DNA of 64,000 nt from Synechocystis sp. PCC 6714. GTDB taxonomy: Bacteria > Cyanobacteriota > Cyanobacteriia > Cyanobacteriales > Microcystaceae. Below the pieces are notes generated by a model. It worked only from the letters and a program-made list of their open reading frames with translations. It did not search any database and was not told the origin of the DNA. The position numbers and the translations under genes are program-made. The stretch spans positions 806,001 to 870,000 of the forward strand of contig NZ_CP007542.1 in NCBI RefSeq assembly GCF_000478825.2. Reading direction: 5' to 3'. Below, one piece after another: positions 25,933 through 34,751 of the stretch (the first letter of the stretch is position 1; every line of letters starts with the position of its first letter).

Positions 25933-26742
25933 TCAAAATTGGGGAGCGACAAAATTTAAGTAACTGGCAATTATTTTCTCCCCCCAAAAGAGACTGACCA
26001 TTGCCCCGATCGCCAAAAAAGGGCCAAAGGGAAAACTCTGTCGTCGTTGCAATGTGCCCAAAAGTAGCTTCAAACCGCCGTAAATAGAACCAATTAAACA
26101 GGCGATAAAAGTGGTCAAAAGTAGCGATTGCCAACCTAACCAGGCCCCCACCATGGCCGCCAATTTGGGATCACCGTCCCCCATGCCCTCTTTGCCCAAC
26201 AGAAAACTGCCTCCCATACGGATTAGATCAAACAGCCAAAGCCCTAATACCGCCGAGGCGATCGCCTCTATTAAAGGAGCAATGAAGTTACCGCTTTGCC
26301 AACCTAGAAGCAAATGAAACAGTAAGCCCACCACTAGGCCCGGTTTAGTCAACCTATTAGGCAAAGTCATCGTGTCCCAATCAATTAGGGTCAGGGCAAT
26401 CAAAAAACTAATTAACGTCCAGTAGCCCAGGGTCTCCCATTGCCAGCCAAAATGCGAAAATATCAACGCAAATAAAAGCCCAGTGGTTGCTTCCACCAAT
26501 GGATACCGCGGGGAAATCCGGGTTTGGCACCAACGGCATTTACCTCTTAACCAAAGCCAGCCCAGCACCGGTACATTTTCCTTGGGGCCAAGAGAATGGC
26601 CACAGTGGGGACAACGGGAAGGGGGATGCACGAGGGATAGACCTGCGGGTAAGCGATAGGCGACCACATTGAGAAAACTACCCACAGCACAGCCGAAGGC
26701 AATAACAAAAAGCAGAACAATGGGAACAAGGAGGGAATCCAT
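25933..26742 (-). CDS. pilD: Type IV prepilin peptidase/N-methyltransferase
   Basis: A 269-residue polytopic membrane enzyme that cleaves and N-methylates type IV pilin precursors. The N-terminal methyltransferase part has two zinc-type cysteine pairs, CPHCGHSL and CRWCQTRI, about 25 residues apart. The aspartyl protease residues are seen in [10 protein letters not shown] and in the [11 protein letters not shown] loop. About eight hydrophobic helices follow. Length equals the HofD/PilD protein of PCC 6803. It would serve motility, natural competence (see dprA in this window) and adhesion. Neighbours have unrelated functions. Confidence 0.92.
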   Translation of the reverse strand: MDSLLVPIVLLFVIAFGCAVGSFLNVVAYRLPAGLSLVHPPSRCPHCGHSLGPKENVPVLGWLWLRGKCRWCQTRISPRYPLVEATTGLLFALIFSHFGWQWETLGYWTLISFLIALTLIDWDTMTLPNRLTKPGLVVGLLFHLLLGWQSGNFIAPLIEAIASAVLGLWLFDLIRMGGSFLLGKEGMGDGDPKLAAMVGAWLGWQSLLLTTFIACLIGSIYGGLKLLLGTLQRRQSFPFGPFLAIGAMVSLFWGEKIIASYLNFVAPQF

Positions 26743-26857
26743 GCTGATCTTGGCAAAGGAAGGACAGTCAGAAAGCTAGATTAAATGTAGTCCGTTTTGC
26801 TCAAGAACCACTAAGGGCATGTGGGCCCCTCCCCGGCGTGTATAGTTTTAATGTTCG

Positions 26858-27517
26858 TCAGAGTTTTGCTTCGGAGTAACTGAGCATTGATTCCAGAGCT
26901 TTCCTAGGGTTCAAACACCAGTCTTCTCCCCGTAGATAGCCTATATTGCCTCCTGGGCAAACGGCTCTGAGGGGAAGATTATTTTCATTGAGATAGCGAT
27001 AAATTTTTGCTAGACTAGCCTGCTGACGGAGCCAATGAAACGTTTTTGCTTGTTTGATGGTCCTTAAATTTCCTTCTCCATCGGGCAGTAAATGACGACC
27101 AGTGAAAAGAATGCCCCCTTCTTCCCCCCAGTAATAGCAGCTAGAACCAGGGGAATAACCGGGAGTCCAAAGGGCAGTGAGGGATGGGGTGATGGCCAGT
27201 TGTTCCCGAAAAGGATCAATCTTTACTCCCGGCAGAAGATATGCTTCTTGTTCCTGCACTACCACCTGACAACCTAAACTTCTCTGGATGGCTTTTACTT
27301 TTGGGCCATGGCCGTCTCGATGGGTCAGACAGAGCCAACGCACAGGGCCTTGTTTCTCCAACCATAATTCATTGTCTTCATGCCAAGCAGGGCAATCGAT
27401 CAATACATTTCCCTCCTCAGTAATTAATAAGTAAGCAGTGCCCCCTAGGGTGTCTCGGTTGGGAGCAAAACGATACAGGTTGGGCAGAATTTGACGAGGT
27501 AATTTGGCGATCGCCAT
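26858..27517 (-). CDS. Metallo-beta-lactamase-fold protein with degenerate metal site
   Basis: A 219-residue protein of the MBL fold. The strand-turn motif is present, but the metal ligands are mostly lost: the HxHxDH site reads THRDGHG (residues 65-71), the next ligand His in TPGHSPGS is Tyr121 (TPGYSPGS), and the bridging Asp of FTGD is Arg141 (FTGRHLL). Such a protein probably no longer binds two metals, so hydrolase activity is unlikely and a binding or structural role more probable. No signal peptide is seen. The gene stands alone between pilD and a small membrane-protein gene, all leftward. Confidence 0.75.
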   Translation of the reverse strand: MAIAKLPRQILPNLYRFAPNRDTLGGTAYLLITEEGNVLIDCPAWHEDNELWLEKQGPVRWLCLTHRDGHGPKVKAIQRSLGCQVVVQEQEAYLLPGVKIDPFREQLAITPSLTALWTPGYSPGSSCYYWGEEGGILFTGRHLLPDGEGNLRTIKQAKTFHWLRQQASLAKIYRYLNENNLPLRAVCPGGNIGYLRGEDWCLNPRKALESMLSYSEAKL

Positions 27518-27606
27518 GGAAAAATAAGTTACGTGTAGGGAAGGATTTGGAGGACAGACAAAAATCTTGTCAACGGGTTAGAGATACCGACTAATCCCAA
27601 ACCCAA

Positions 27607-27828
27607 CTACTTTAGCTCCTCAAGTTGTTTTTCCCTCATCTCACTGGGTTTTTTAATATCTGGTTGCGGGGCCATCTCCATTAATTTTTGGTTGATTTGC
27701 TCCCTAGTGTTCTTGCTGTAGCTAGCCCAGGGATCTGGCAAGAACATGTCACCGATGCTAATAAAAGCCAAGCCAGCAATCACCACCGGAATAGCAAGAG
27801 AGCGCAAAATTTTGAATAGACTCGCCAT
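27607..27828 (-). CDS. Small single-pass membrane protein (73 aa)
   Basis: Starting at ATG 27828 the product is 73 residues; a TTG 18 bases upstream is less likely. Residues 8-27 (LRSLAIPVVIAGLAFISIGD) form one transmembrane helix, followed by FLPDPWASYSKNTREQINQ and a lysine/glutamate-rich cytosolic tail. This resembles unnamed conserved cyanobacterial proteins. Function unknown. It is divergent from vipp1, whose start is 226 bp away. Confidence 0.65.
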   Translation of the reverse strand: MASLFKILRSLAIPVVIAGLAFISIGDMFLPDPWASYSKNTREQINQKLMEMAPQPDIKKPSEMREKQLEELK

Positions 27829-28053
27829 AACGCTATGCCCCAACAATCAAACATTGATTGGATTACCTATTTTTCCATTGTAGGATAGGCACCATGGCAG
27901 TACCGGCCAAAACCCACTGCAAGGCTGTCTAGTGTCTGCGGGCTTGGTTTAAACTGGATCAACATAGGTCCAACTCCTTAGTCCCCCTTATGCGGACTTC
28001 TGTACAGACCCCCATTCGTTAACCCCCAGCGATTTTGAGAGGATAAGTAAGAC

Positions 28054-28857
28054 ATGGGATTATTTGACCGTCTAGGCCGCGTCGTCCGGGCTAACCTCAA
28101 CGACCTCGTCAGCAAAGCCGAAGATCCGGAAAAAGTGCTGGAACAGGCCGTTATTGATATGCAAGAAGACCTGGTGCAACTCCGCCAGGCCGTTGCCCGC
28201 ACCATCGCCGAGGAAAAACGAACTGAACAGCGCCTCAAACAAGATACCCAGGAAGCAAAAAAATGGGAGGATCGGGCGAAGTTGGCCCTCAGTAATGGGG
28301 ATGAGAATTTAGCCAGGGAAGCCCTAGCTCGCAAAAAAAGTCTGACGGATACGGCAACGGCATACGAGGCTCAGCTGGCCCAGCAAAGGACGATGTCCGA
28401 AAACCTGCGCCGCAACCTAGCAGCTCTGGAAGCAAAAATTTCCGAAGCTAAAACCAAGAAAAATATGTTGCAGGCCAGGGCTAAGGCGGCTAAGGCCAAT
28501 GCTGAGTTACAACAAACCCTAGGGGGCCTAGGCACCAGCAGTGCCACCAGTGCCTTTGAAAGGATGGAAAATAAGGTATTGGATATGGAAGCCACTTCCC
28601 AAGCCGCCGGGGAGTTGGCCGGTTTTGGCATCGAAAACCAGTTTGCCCAGTTGGAATCCAGTAGCGGAGTGGAAGATGAATTGGCTGCTCTGAAAGCTTC
28701 CATGGCCGGTGAAGCTTTGCCGGGCACTTCTGCGGCTACCCCCCGACTGGAAGCATCCCCGGTGGATTCCTCTGTTCCAACCAGCAATGCCAGCCAAGAC
28801 GATGCTGTGATTGACCAGGAGTTGGATGATCTCCGCCGTCGTTTAAGGGAAATTTAG
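28054..28857 (+). CDS. vipp1: Vipp1/IM30 membrane-remodelling protein (PspA family)
   Basis: A 267-residue ESCRT-III/PspA homologue needed for thylakoid formation and membrane repair. The amphipathic helix 0 is MGLFDRLGRVVRANLNDLV; long coiled-coil helices cover about 25-155 and 165-215 (AEDPEKVLEQAVIDMQEDL is the family signature). After a P/S/T-rich linker the Vipp1-specific C-terminal helix (DAVIDQELDDLRRRLREI) is present, which separates it from PspA. In cells it assembles into large rings and rods on membranes. The gene has its own 207-bp upstream region and converges on the UXS gene. Confidence 0.96.
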   Translation: MGLFDRLGRVVRANLNDLVSKAEDPEKVLEQAVIDMQEDLVQLRQAVARTIAEEKRTEQRLKQDTQEAKKWEDRAKLALSNGDENLAREALARKKSLTDTATAYEAQLAQQRTMSENLRRNLAALEAKISEAKTKKNMLQARAKAAKANAELQQTLGGLGTSSATSAFERMENKVLDMEATSQAAGELAGFGIENQFAQLESSSGVEDELAALKASMAGEALPGTSAATPRLEASPVDSSVPTSNASQDDAVIDQELDDLRRRLREI

Positions 28858-28946
28858 CAGAAAGTTGTCCTTAGGACGAAGTTTTATTCTTCCGGTGACA
28901 GCACAGATTCAGACTCAATCCTCTCCCGCCAAGAATGATCAATCTC

Positions 28947-29879
28947 CTAGGGGCTTTTTTGGCGGGCCCGAAAATCTGCAATGGTCATTGCCAAACCTTG
29001 ATCCAAGGGAATGGTGGGTTGCCAATCTAGATATTGGTTCGCCAAAGTTATATCCGGTTGGCGCTGTTTGGGGTCATCTTCCGGCAGAGGCTTATAGGTC
29101 AACTCAGTGTTGGGGTTGATCCGCTGCTGGATTTTTTCCGCCAGTTCCAAAATAGTATATTCGCCAGGATTGCCCAAATTAACGGGACCAATATAATCGC
29201 CGTTCATTAAACGGATTAGACCCTCTACCAGATCTGACACATAGCAAAAACTGCGGGTTTGGGAACCATCACCAAAAACCGTTAGGGGTTGGCCTTGTAA
29301 TGCTTGCACGATAAAGTTACTCACTACCCGACCATCGTTTTCCAGCATACGTGGTCCATAGGTGTTGAATATCCGTGCCACCCTTATGTCAACCTTGTGC
29401 TCTCGATAGTATTCAAAGGCTAAGGTCTCTGCCACCCGCTTTCCTTCATCGTAACAAGCACGCGGACCAATTGTATTAACATTACCCCGGTAGCTCTCCG
29501 GTTGGGGGTGAACATCGGGATCACCATACACTTCAGAGGTGGATGCCAGCAAAAACCTGGCTCCGACCCGTTTGGCCAAACCCAACATATACAAAGTTCC
29601 CATCACATTGGTTTTGATGGTCTTAACGGGGTTGAATTGGTAATGGACAGGGGAGGCTGGACAAGCTAGATGATAAACCTGGTCGACTTCCAGGCGAATG
29701 GGCTCGGTAACATCATGGCGGATTAGTTCAAAATTGGAATTATCTAACCATTTGACGATGTTGCGTTTGGTGCCAGTGTAAAAGTTATCAAGGCAGAGAA
29801 TTTCGTGGCCCTGGGCCATCAGGCGATCAATGAGATGGGAACCGATAAAACCTGCTCCCCCTGTGACCAAAATCCGCAT
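28947..29879 (-). CDS. UDP-glucuronate decarboxylase (UDP-xylose synthase) / NAD-dependent sugar epimerase
   Basis: A 310-residue extended SDR. It has NAD-binding [21 protein letters not shown], the catalytic ACYDEGKR (YxxxK), and [12 protein letters not shown], which together are the signature of UDP-glucuronic acid decarboxylases that make UDP-xylose for surface polysaccharides. In PCC 6803 the homologue is often labelled RfbB (dTDP-glucose dehydratase), but [15 protein letters not shown] and RHDVTEPI fit UXS better. It converges on vipp1; an inverted repeat (CCCGCCAA at 28925 and TTGGCGGG at 28959) spans the junction and could end transcription. rimM lies upstream in the same direction. 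Confidence 0.85.
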   Translation of the reverse strand: MRILVTGGAGFIGSHLIDRLMAQGHEILCLDNFYTGTKRNIVKWLDNSNFELIRHDVTEPIRLEVDQVYHLACPASPVHYQFNPVKTIKTNVMGTLYMLGLAKRVGARFLLASTSEVYGDPDVHPQPESYRGNVNTIGPRACYDEGKRVAETLAFEYYREHKVDIRVARIFNTYGPRMLENDGRVVSNFIVQALQGQPLTVFGDGSQTRSFCYVSDLVEGLIRLMNGDYIGPVNLGNPGEYTILELAEKIQQRINPNTELTYKPLPEDDPKQRQPDITLANQYLDWQPTIPLDQGLAMTIADFRARQKSP

Positions 29880-30026
29880 TGTTCCCCCGAGCTGTTCTAT
29901 TCAAATGGGATCAGTGTAGCATTTTGGCAATTTCTGAGCACTGACCAAACCGATATTTTGCCCCTGGAAAGACGATATTATAAATACGAATTGTTATTGA
30001 TTAGTACGAAAATAGGGTTTAGAAAA

Positions 30027-30572
30027 TTAATCCAATAGCCCTGGAATAGTTTTAATTTCCAATCGCTGCTCTGTTAGCTCAACGATGGGGACAATCGCTT
30101 CCACAAAGGGAATTAATACCTCTTTGTCTGGATTTTGATCCAAAGTTACCCCAAGTAAATCATTGCCAAGACTGTAGAAATCCGTGACTACTCCGAGGCG
30201 ATCGCCTTTGTCATGGTCGTAAACGATTAGACCGAGCAAATCAGTAACATGGAATTCCCCCGGCTCCAGCGGCAGGCGATCGGTGGCGGGCACCAACAGT
30301 TGGCAATTGACTAAAGCTTCTGCTTGGTTGCGGTCGATGATTTCGGCAAAACGCAAAATGTAAAGGTTTTTTCCGGGAATTTGTTTGCCTTTTTTCAACG
30401 TCAAGGGTTGGGGGCAATCCCCTTCATTTTTTCTAATCCACCGCTGACCCTTGGTTAAAAATCTGGCGGGAAAATCGGAAGCAGATAAAACCCGCACTTC
30501 CCCTTGAATGCCCTGGGGAGCAACAATGGTGCCAATTTCTAGCCAGCTTTCTTTTTCCGTGGTGTCAGTCAT
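30027..30572 (-). CDS. rimM: Ribosome maturation factor RimM
   Basis: A 181-residue protein that binds S19 and helps mature the 30S head. The N-terminal RimM barrel begins WLEIGTIVAPQGIQGEVRVL, and the PRC-barrel follows with FHVTDLLGLIVYD, LGVVTDFYSLGNDLL and VLIPFVEAIVP. Length is normal. The UXS gene lies 147 bp downstream; upstream is the left end of the IS605-type element. Confidence 0.94.
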   Translation of the reverse strand: MTDTTEKESWLEIGTIVAPQGIQGEVRVLSASDFPARFLTKGQRWIRKNEGDCPQPLTLKKGKQIPGKNLYILRFAEIIDRNQAEALVNCQLLVPATDRLPLEPGEFHVTDLLGLIVYDHDKGDRLGVVTDFYSLGNDLLGVTLDQNPDKEVLIPFVEAIVPIVELTEQRLEIKTIPGLLD

Positions 30573-30814
30573 ATTTTTTCTGGTCCTGTTCCTTGTGCCA
30601 TCGGCTGAATCTCAAAATCCTTGGCTTGGGTGTGTAGTTTCCCTTTCCGACATCGTAGTTTAGCTTAGCAAAGTGCTAATAGTTTAGGAGCGCAGCATCT
30701 TGATAGAAAATTTCATCAGAAGAATGGATCTGAAACCCCGCCTTTCAAGGCGGCTTTGTGCTGGGATTTTAGCATGGTAGGCATTATCACATTACGTGAG
30801 CTAGAATGTGGTGC

Positions 30815-31987
30815 ATGGAAAAAGCTTACCGCTACAGGTTTTACCCAACACCGGAACAGGAAAATGTCCTGCGCCGCACGTTGGGCTGTGTGCGGTTGGT
30901 GTACAACAAGGCTCTCCATGAGCGGACCCAAGGTTGGTACAACCGCCAAGAGAGAATTGGGTATGTTTAAACTTCTTCGATGTTGACAGCATGGAAGAAA
31001 GAGGAAGAACTCGATTTCTTAAATGAGGTGAGTTGTGTTCCCCTGCAACAGGGGTTACGCCATCTTCAAAAGGCTTTCACTAACTTCTTTGATGGCCGGG
31101 CAAAATATCCCAACTTCAAAAAGAAACACCAAGGAGGTAGTGCGGAATTTACCAAGTCGGCGTTCAAGTACCGGGATGGGCAAATCTATCTGGCAAAATG
31201 CCTTGAACCATTGGACATTCGTTGGTCAAGACAACTACCCAAAGGATGTAAACCATCTTCAGTGACGGTGCGATTACACCCATCAGGACGCTGGCACATC
31301 TCTGTTCGTTTTGATGACCCAACCATCAAACCCTTACCAGTCACAAACAAAGCTGTAGGGATTGATTTGGGAGTAACAAGCTTGATTGCTACCAGTAATG
31401 GTGACAAGGTTACCAATCCAAAACAATTTAAGAAGCATCACCGTCGTTTACGGTTGGCTCAAAAACGCCTTGCCCGGAAAGAAAAGGGGTCTAAGAATAG
31501 GGAAAAGGCACGACGTAAAGTTGCCAAAATTCATCTTAAGATTACTGACTCCCGAAAAGACTTTCTCCATAAATTGACCACTCAACTGGTGCGTGAAAAC
31601 CAAACCATCACCGTTGAGGCCTTGATGGTCAAAAATATGGTCAAAAATCCAAAGTTAGCCCTCTCCATTAGTGATAGTGGCTGGGGTGAGTTTGTGCGTC
31701 AATTGGATTACAAGTGTCGTTGGTATGGTAGGAATTTGGTCAAGATTGACCACTGGTTTCCTTCCTCCAAACGGTGTAGTTCCTGTGGGCATATCCTCGA
31801 TAAGATGCCCTTAAATATTCGTTCCTGGCAATGTCCAAGTTGTGGAACAACCCACGATAGGGATACCAATGCCAGTAAAAACATTTTGGCCGCTGGACTA
31901 GCGGTGTCTGTCTGTGGAGCGACCGTAAGACCTGAGCAGAGTAAGTCTGTGAAGGCAGGTGCTATGAAGCAGAAACCTGGACCGTGA
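30815..31987 (+). pseudogene. tnpB: tnpB (IS605 OrfB, RNA-guided nuclease family) with one in-frame stop
   Basis: From ATG 30815 the frame reads MEKAYRYRFYPTPEQENVLRR, the usual TnpB start, and is broken by TAA at 30968-30970 (codon 52, IGYV-stop-TSSML; one base from AAA Lys). The same frame then stays open for 339 codons to 31987. The RuvC core is complete: GIDLGV (Asp), TVEALMVKNM (Glu), zinc finger CSSCGH with CPSCGTTH, and the last Asp in DRDTNASKN. An internal ATG at 30980 could give a 335-residue protein without the N-terminal part of the WED domain. Without tnpA the element cannot move by itself. A sequencing error or readthrough would restore a full 390-residue TnpB. Confidence 0.85.
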
Positions 31988-32028
31988 GGTCTGGGAATCC
32001 CTTTCGTTCACGGAAGGGAGGATGTCAA
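31952..32028 (+). ncRNA. Probable omega-RNA scaffold at the tnpB 3' end
   Basis: TnpB omega-RNAs come from the 3' end of the gene and the right end of the element. Here an 8-bp stem CCTGGACC/GGTCTGGG with a GTGA (GNRA) loop encloses the tnpB stop codon, followed by a second hairpin CCCTTTCG/CGGAAGGG and the end GATGTCAA. The same segment is conserved with compensatory changes at 50889-50967. Guide sequence would start after about 32028. Boundaries are inferred. Confidence 0.6.
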
Positions 32029-32178
32029 CAGCAAAATATTCCGCCGTTGTGGATAGGTCCATCTCGGTTAAAGAAGATGGTGATAGTGGCTTGTATTAAC
32101 CGTTACCCCAAAGCTCAAAATCAAACACAACTGCTACCATGGGGCCTGGTAATCACCAATTATTTTTAGTAAGGTTTT

Positions 32179-32694
32179 ATGAGCGATCTAATTGTTATCG
32201 GCTACGACGACGAATATAAGGCGGAAGAGGTACGCCTTGCCCTGGCTAAACTGCAGGTGGAGCATTTGATTGAAATGGAAGATGCCGCCGTTGTCGTCAA
32301 AGACCAAAAAGGTAAAGTAAAGCTCAAGCAGGCCATCAATCTCACCAGTTCCGGGGCGGTTAGTGGTGGTTTTTGGGGCCTATTGATCGGCATTTTGTTT
32401 TTCTCTCCCCTCTTGGGGGCCGCGGTGGGGGCTGCTAGTGGTGCATTGGCCGGTGCTCTTAGTGACATTGGTGTGGATGATAATTTCATGCGGGAGTTGG
32501 GTGAAACCATGTGCCCTGGTACATCCGCTCTATTCGTTCTAGTTAAAAAAGTTACCCCCGATAAAGTCTTGGCCGATGTAAGTAAATACGGGGGTAAGGT
32601 GCTGAGAACTTCCCTGTCCCAGGATGAAGAGTCTCAATTGCAAGCAGTACTAGATCGCCATGGCCTATTGGATGGTGGTCCCGCTGGAGAATAA
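32179..32694 (+). CDS. DUF1269 family membrane protein
   Basis: A 171-residue protein with the family start LIVIGYDDEYKAEEVRLAL, then KVKLKQAINLTSSGAVSGGFWGLLIG. A glycine-rich hydrophobic core (about 60-95, with GAAVGAASGALAGAL) resembles a glycine zipper membrane pair. The C-terminal half (CPGTSALFVLVKK, LRTSLSQDEE) is soluble. Function unknown; members are often stress-linked. A TAAGG ribosome-binding site lies before the ATG. It is downstream of the IS605 element and 229 bp upstream of the permease gene. Confidence 0.75.
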   Translation: MSDLIVIGYDDEYKAEEVRLALAKLQVEHLIEMEDAAVVVKDQKGKVKLKQAINLTSSGAVSGGFWGLLIGILFFSPLLGAAVGAASGALAGALSDIGVDDNFMRELGETMCPGTSALFVLVKKVTPDKVLADVSKYGGKVLRTSLSQDEESQLQAVLDRHGLLDGGPAGE

Positions 32695-32923
32695 TTCTCC
32701 CAAGCAAAACAGAATATTGCCCTGAGCATAGTCGTTGATTCCAGTACATTTGATTTGGTCTATGGTGAGGTCAAATTATCCAACAGCATGGTCTTGGCTA
32801 ATCCTAGTCAAAGAATAATATTTAAATTTTGTTTACTCCCCGTCTTGGCTGGCCTTGGTGGGGATTTTAGTTTTGCCTAAAATTGTGTTGGATCATATTG
32901 GTCATTTCGTTGGGGAGGAAATT

Positions 32924-33700
32924 ATGGTTAATATTTTCAGAATTTGGGCGATCGCCGCCAATGGTTTTCGGGAAGTAATTCGGGATCGAATTCTCTACAT
33001 AATCGGTTTTTTTGCCATTTTGATGGCCCTGGCCCTACGCATACTGCCAGAGATTTCCGTAGGGGCCGACGGCAAAATTTTCCTTGACCTGGGTTTGGCC
33101 GCTACATCCCTATTGGGGGCGATCGTGGCTATTTTTGTTGGCACCGGGCTAATTAACAAAGAAATTGAGAAACGGACTGTGTTAGTGCTGATTCCCAAGC
33201 CCCTCAGCCGCAGTGAATTAATTATTGGTAAACATTTGGGCTTATCTGGGGTACTGGCGGCCATGCTAGCGATTATGACCAGCATTTACCTGGCTATGTT
33301 GGCCTGGGCTAAAATTCCTTTTTCCCCCACAGCCATTCTCATTTCCCAGGCTTTTCTCCTATTGGAGTTGGCCGTCCTGACGGCGATCGCCATTTTATTT
33401 GGGGTATTTACGAGTTCTATTTTGGCCACCCTGCTCAGCTTTGGAGTGTACTTTATGGGCCATATAAGTCGGGATTTACTTAAATTGGGGGAAATTACCA
33501 AAAATGCCAATATCGAAACCCTGACCAAATATCTTTACTTGGTGTTGCCCAATCTAGAAAGATTTAATCTCAAGAATGAGGCGGTCTATGGAATTTTGCC
33601 TTCCAGCAGTGAACTGTGGGCTGACCTACTCTACGGCATTCTTTACATTATTTTGATGCTTACGTTGGCTAACCTGATTTTTGCCCGAAAACAGTTCTAA
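32924..33700 (+). CDS. ABC-2 type transporter permease
   Basis: I start this gene at ATG 32924, which follows a strong GGGGAGGAA ribosome-binding site; the frame extends to 32855 but the extra residues look untranslated. The 258-residue protein has six hydrophobic segments (IIGFFAILMALALRIL, AATSLLGAIVAIFVGTGLI, LSGVLAAMLAIMTSIYLAML, ILISQAFLLLELAVLTAIAIL, and two more) and the ABC-2 phrase INKEIEKRTVLVLIPKPLSR in the first cytosolic loop. It likely pairs with an ATPase encoded elsewhere. Stop codon overlaps that of the convergent methyltransferase gene by four bases. Confidence 0.75.
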   Translation: MVNIFRIWAIAANGFREVIRDRILYIIGFFAILMALALRILPEISVGADGKIFLDLGLAATSLLGAIVAIFVGTGLINKEIEKRTVLVLIPKPLSRSELIIGKHLGLSGVLAAMLAIMTSIYLAMLAWAKIPFSPTAILISQAFLLLELAVLTAIAILFGVFTSSILATLLSFGVYFMGHISRDLLKLGEITKNANIETLTKYLYLVLPNLERFNLKNEAVYGILPSSSELWADLLYGILYIILMLTLANLIFARKQF

Positions 33701-34656
33701 GAAATTGTCAGATTGTCATTCAAGACCCGGGCAATTTCTCGCACATGCCTAAGGTCTGAACCGCAACAAGCGCCAAAAACATTAGCGGTAGGAACTTTTT
33801 GTTTAAGCATCCAATAGGAGTGAGCCAATTCCACCGGGTTACCAATGTCGAGAAAATCTGCTTCATCTAACTCAGCATGACTGCGACGGGAGGGATTACA
33901 ACGGAACCCCCCCAATCGATGGGTCCAAACATCCTCTGTAATTACCCCAGAAAAGTGGTCTGGATGGGCACAGTTGACCATAAAATAGGCTGCTCCTTGG
34001 TTGGTAGCTTCATCAACCCTGGCGATCGCCTCTGACAAAGGAATACCCATAGGCAAATGGCCATTGGTTTCCAGGGTGAAAGAGATGGATACGGGCAGGG
34101 AAAATTCTTGGCTAGCCCGGACAATGCCGATGGCCTCATTAACACTAGTGAGGGTAAATGCGCCCACAATATCCACACCGGCTTCTGCCAACCAACTGAT
34201 TTGTTGTCGATGATAGGCCTGGGCCGATGCCGCATTACTGAAATGTTCACCACCATAGGCATCACCACAGGGACCGACTAGGCCGTTGATCAGTAGGGGC
34301 TGAATTTGGTCAGCATAAGTCTGTTTTAATCCTTGGACAAACTCCACCGCCTCAAAGTTGGCCCGCCGAATTTCGTCCAGGGTCGCTCCCAATTCTTCCG
34401 CAAAAAATGTTTGGGCCCGCCAGGTGGGGGCATCGAGCAAAAAGCCAAACTGCTTTTCTCGAGCTAAATCTAAAAAGCCGTGGAAATAACTGGTTAATGC
34501 CTCCCGACCAACGACATCGAACAGTAAGGTATGGGCGGCAAAAGCGGGCAAATTAAAGCCCCGATTAAAAATCATGTCCGTCTCCAGTCCACCGTCCAAG
34601 AGAAAAATTTGCTCACATTGATGGGGAAGATTACTCATTTTTGGGAGCCAACTCAT
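33697..34656 (-). CDS. Homocysteine S-methyltransferase family protein
   Basis: A 319-residue protein of the pterin-independent homocysteine methyltransferase fold (BHMT/MmuM type). It begins with FLLDGGLETDMI, like the family's DGGMGT motif. Zinc cysteines are found in VNCAHPDHF and GACCGSD, which correspond to NC and GGCC of the family. Substrate (S-methylmethionine, betaine or another methyl donor) cannot be determined. An internal ATG at 34638 is a possible alternative start. Convergent with the ABC-2 permease; neighbour upstream is the P-type ATPase, same strand, 95 bp away. Confidence 0.8.
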   Translation of the reverse strand: MSWLPKMSNLPHQCEQIFLLDGGLETDMIFNRGFNLPAFAAHTLLFDVVGREALTSYFHGFLDLAREKQFGFLLDAPTWRAQTFFAEELGATLDEIRRANFEAVEFVQGLKQTYADQIQPLLINGLVGPCGDAYGGEHFSNAASAQAYHRQQISWLAEAGVDIVGAFTLTSVNEAIGIVRASQEFSLPVSISFTLETNGHLPMGIPLSEAIARVDEATNQGAAYFMVNCAHPDHFSGVITEDVWTHRLGGFRCNPSRRSHAELDEADFLDIGNPVELAHSYWMLKQKVPTANVFGACCGSDLRHVREIARVLNDNLTIS

Positions 34657-34751
34657 ATCTGCGGATTACTTGCGTTCCTATTATGCTTGTTGGGTCTAGT
34701 CATGACGATTCTGATACCTAGAGCAAACGGCAAAGTCGCTGATTGCTGAAA

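Larger units (their letters stand above)
30705..32028 (+). mobile_element. IS200/IS605-type element (tnpB only), about 1.3 kb
   Basis: The element holds a broken tnpB (30815-31987) and no tnpA. The left boundary is placed after TTGAT (30700-30704), which is the target/TAM sequence known for ISDra2 of the same family; a perfect hairpin CCGCCTT/AAGGCGG lies near the left end. The right end is placed at GATGTCAA, after a hairpin-rich segment conserved with the relic at about 50.9 kb. No target duplication is expected for this family. Exact ends are inferred. Confidence 0.6.

Noticed and set aside
30736-30752. CCGCCTT/AAGGCGG hairpin as a possible terminator
   Set aside because: It is followed by TTTG only and fits better as the left-end hairpin of the IS605-type element.
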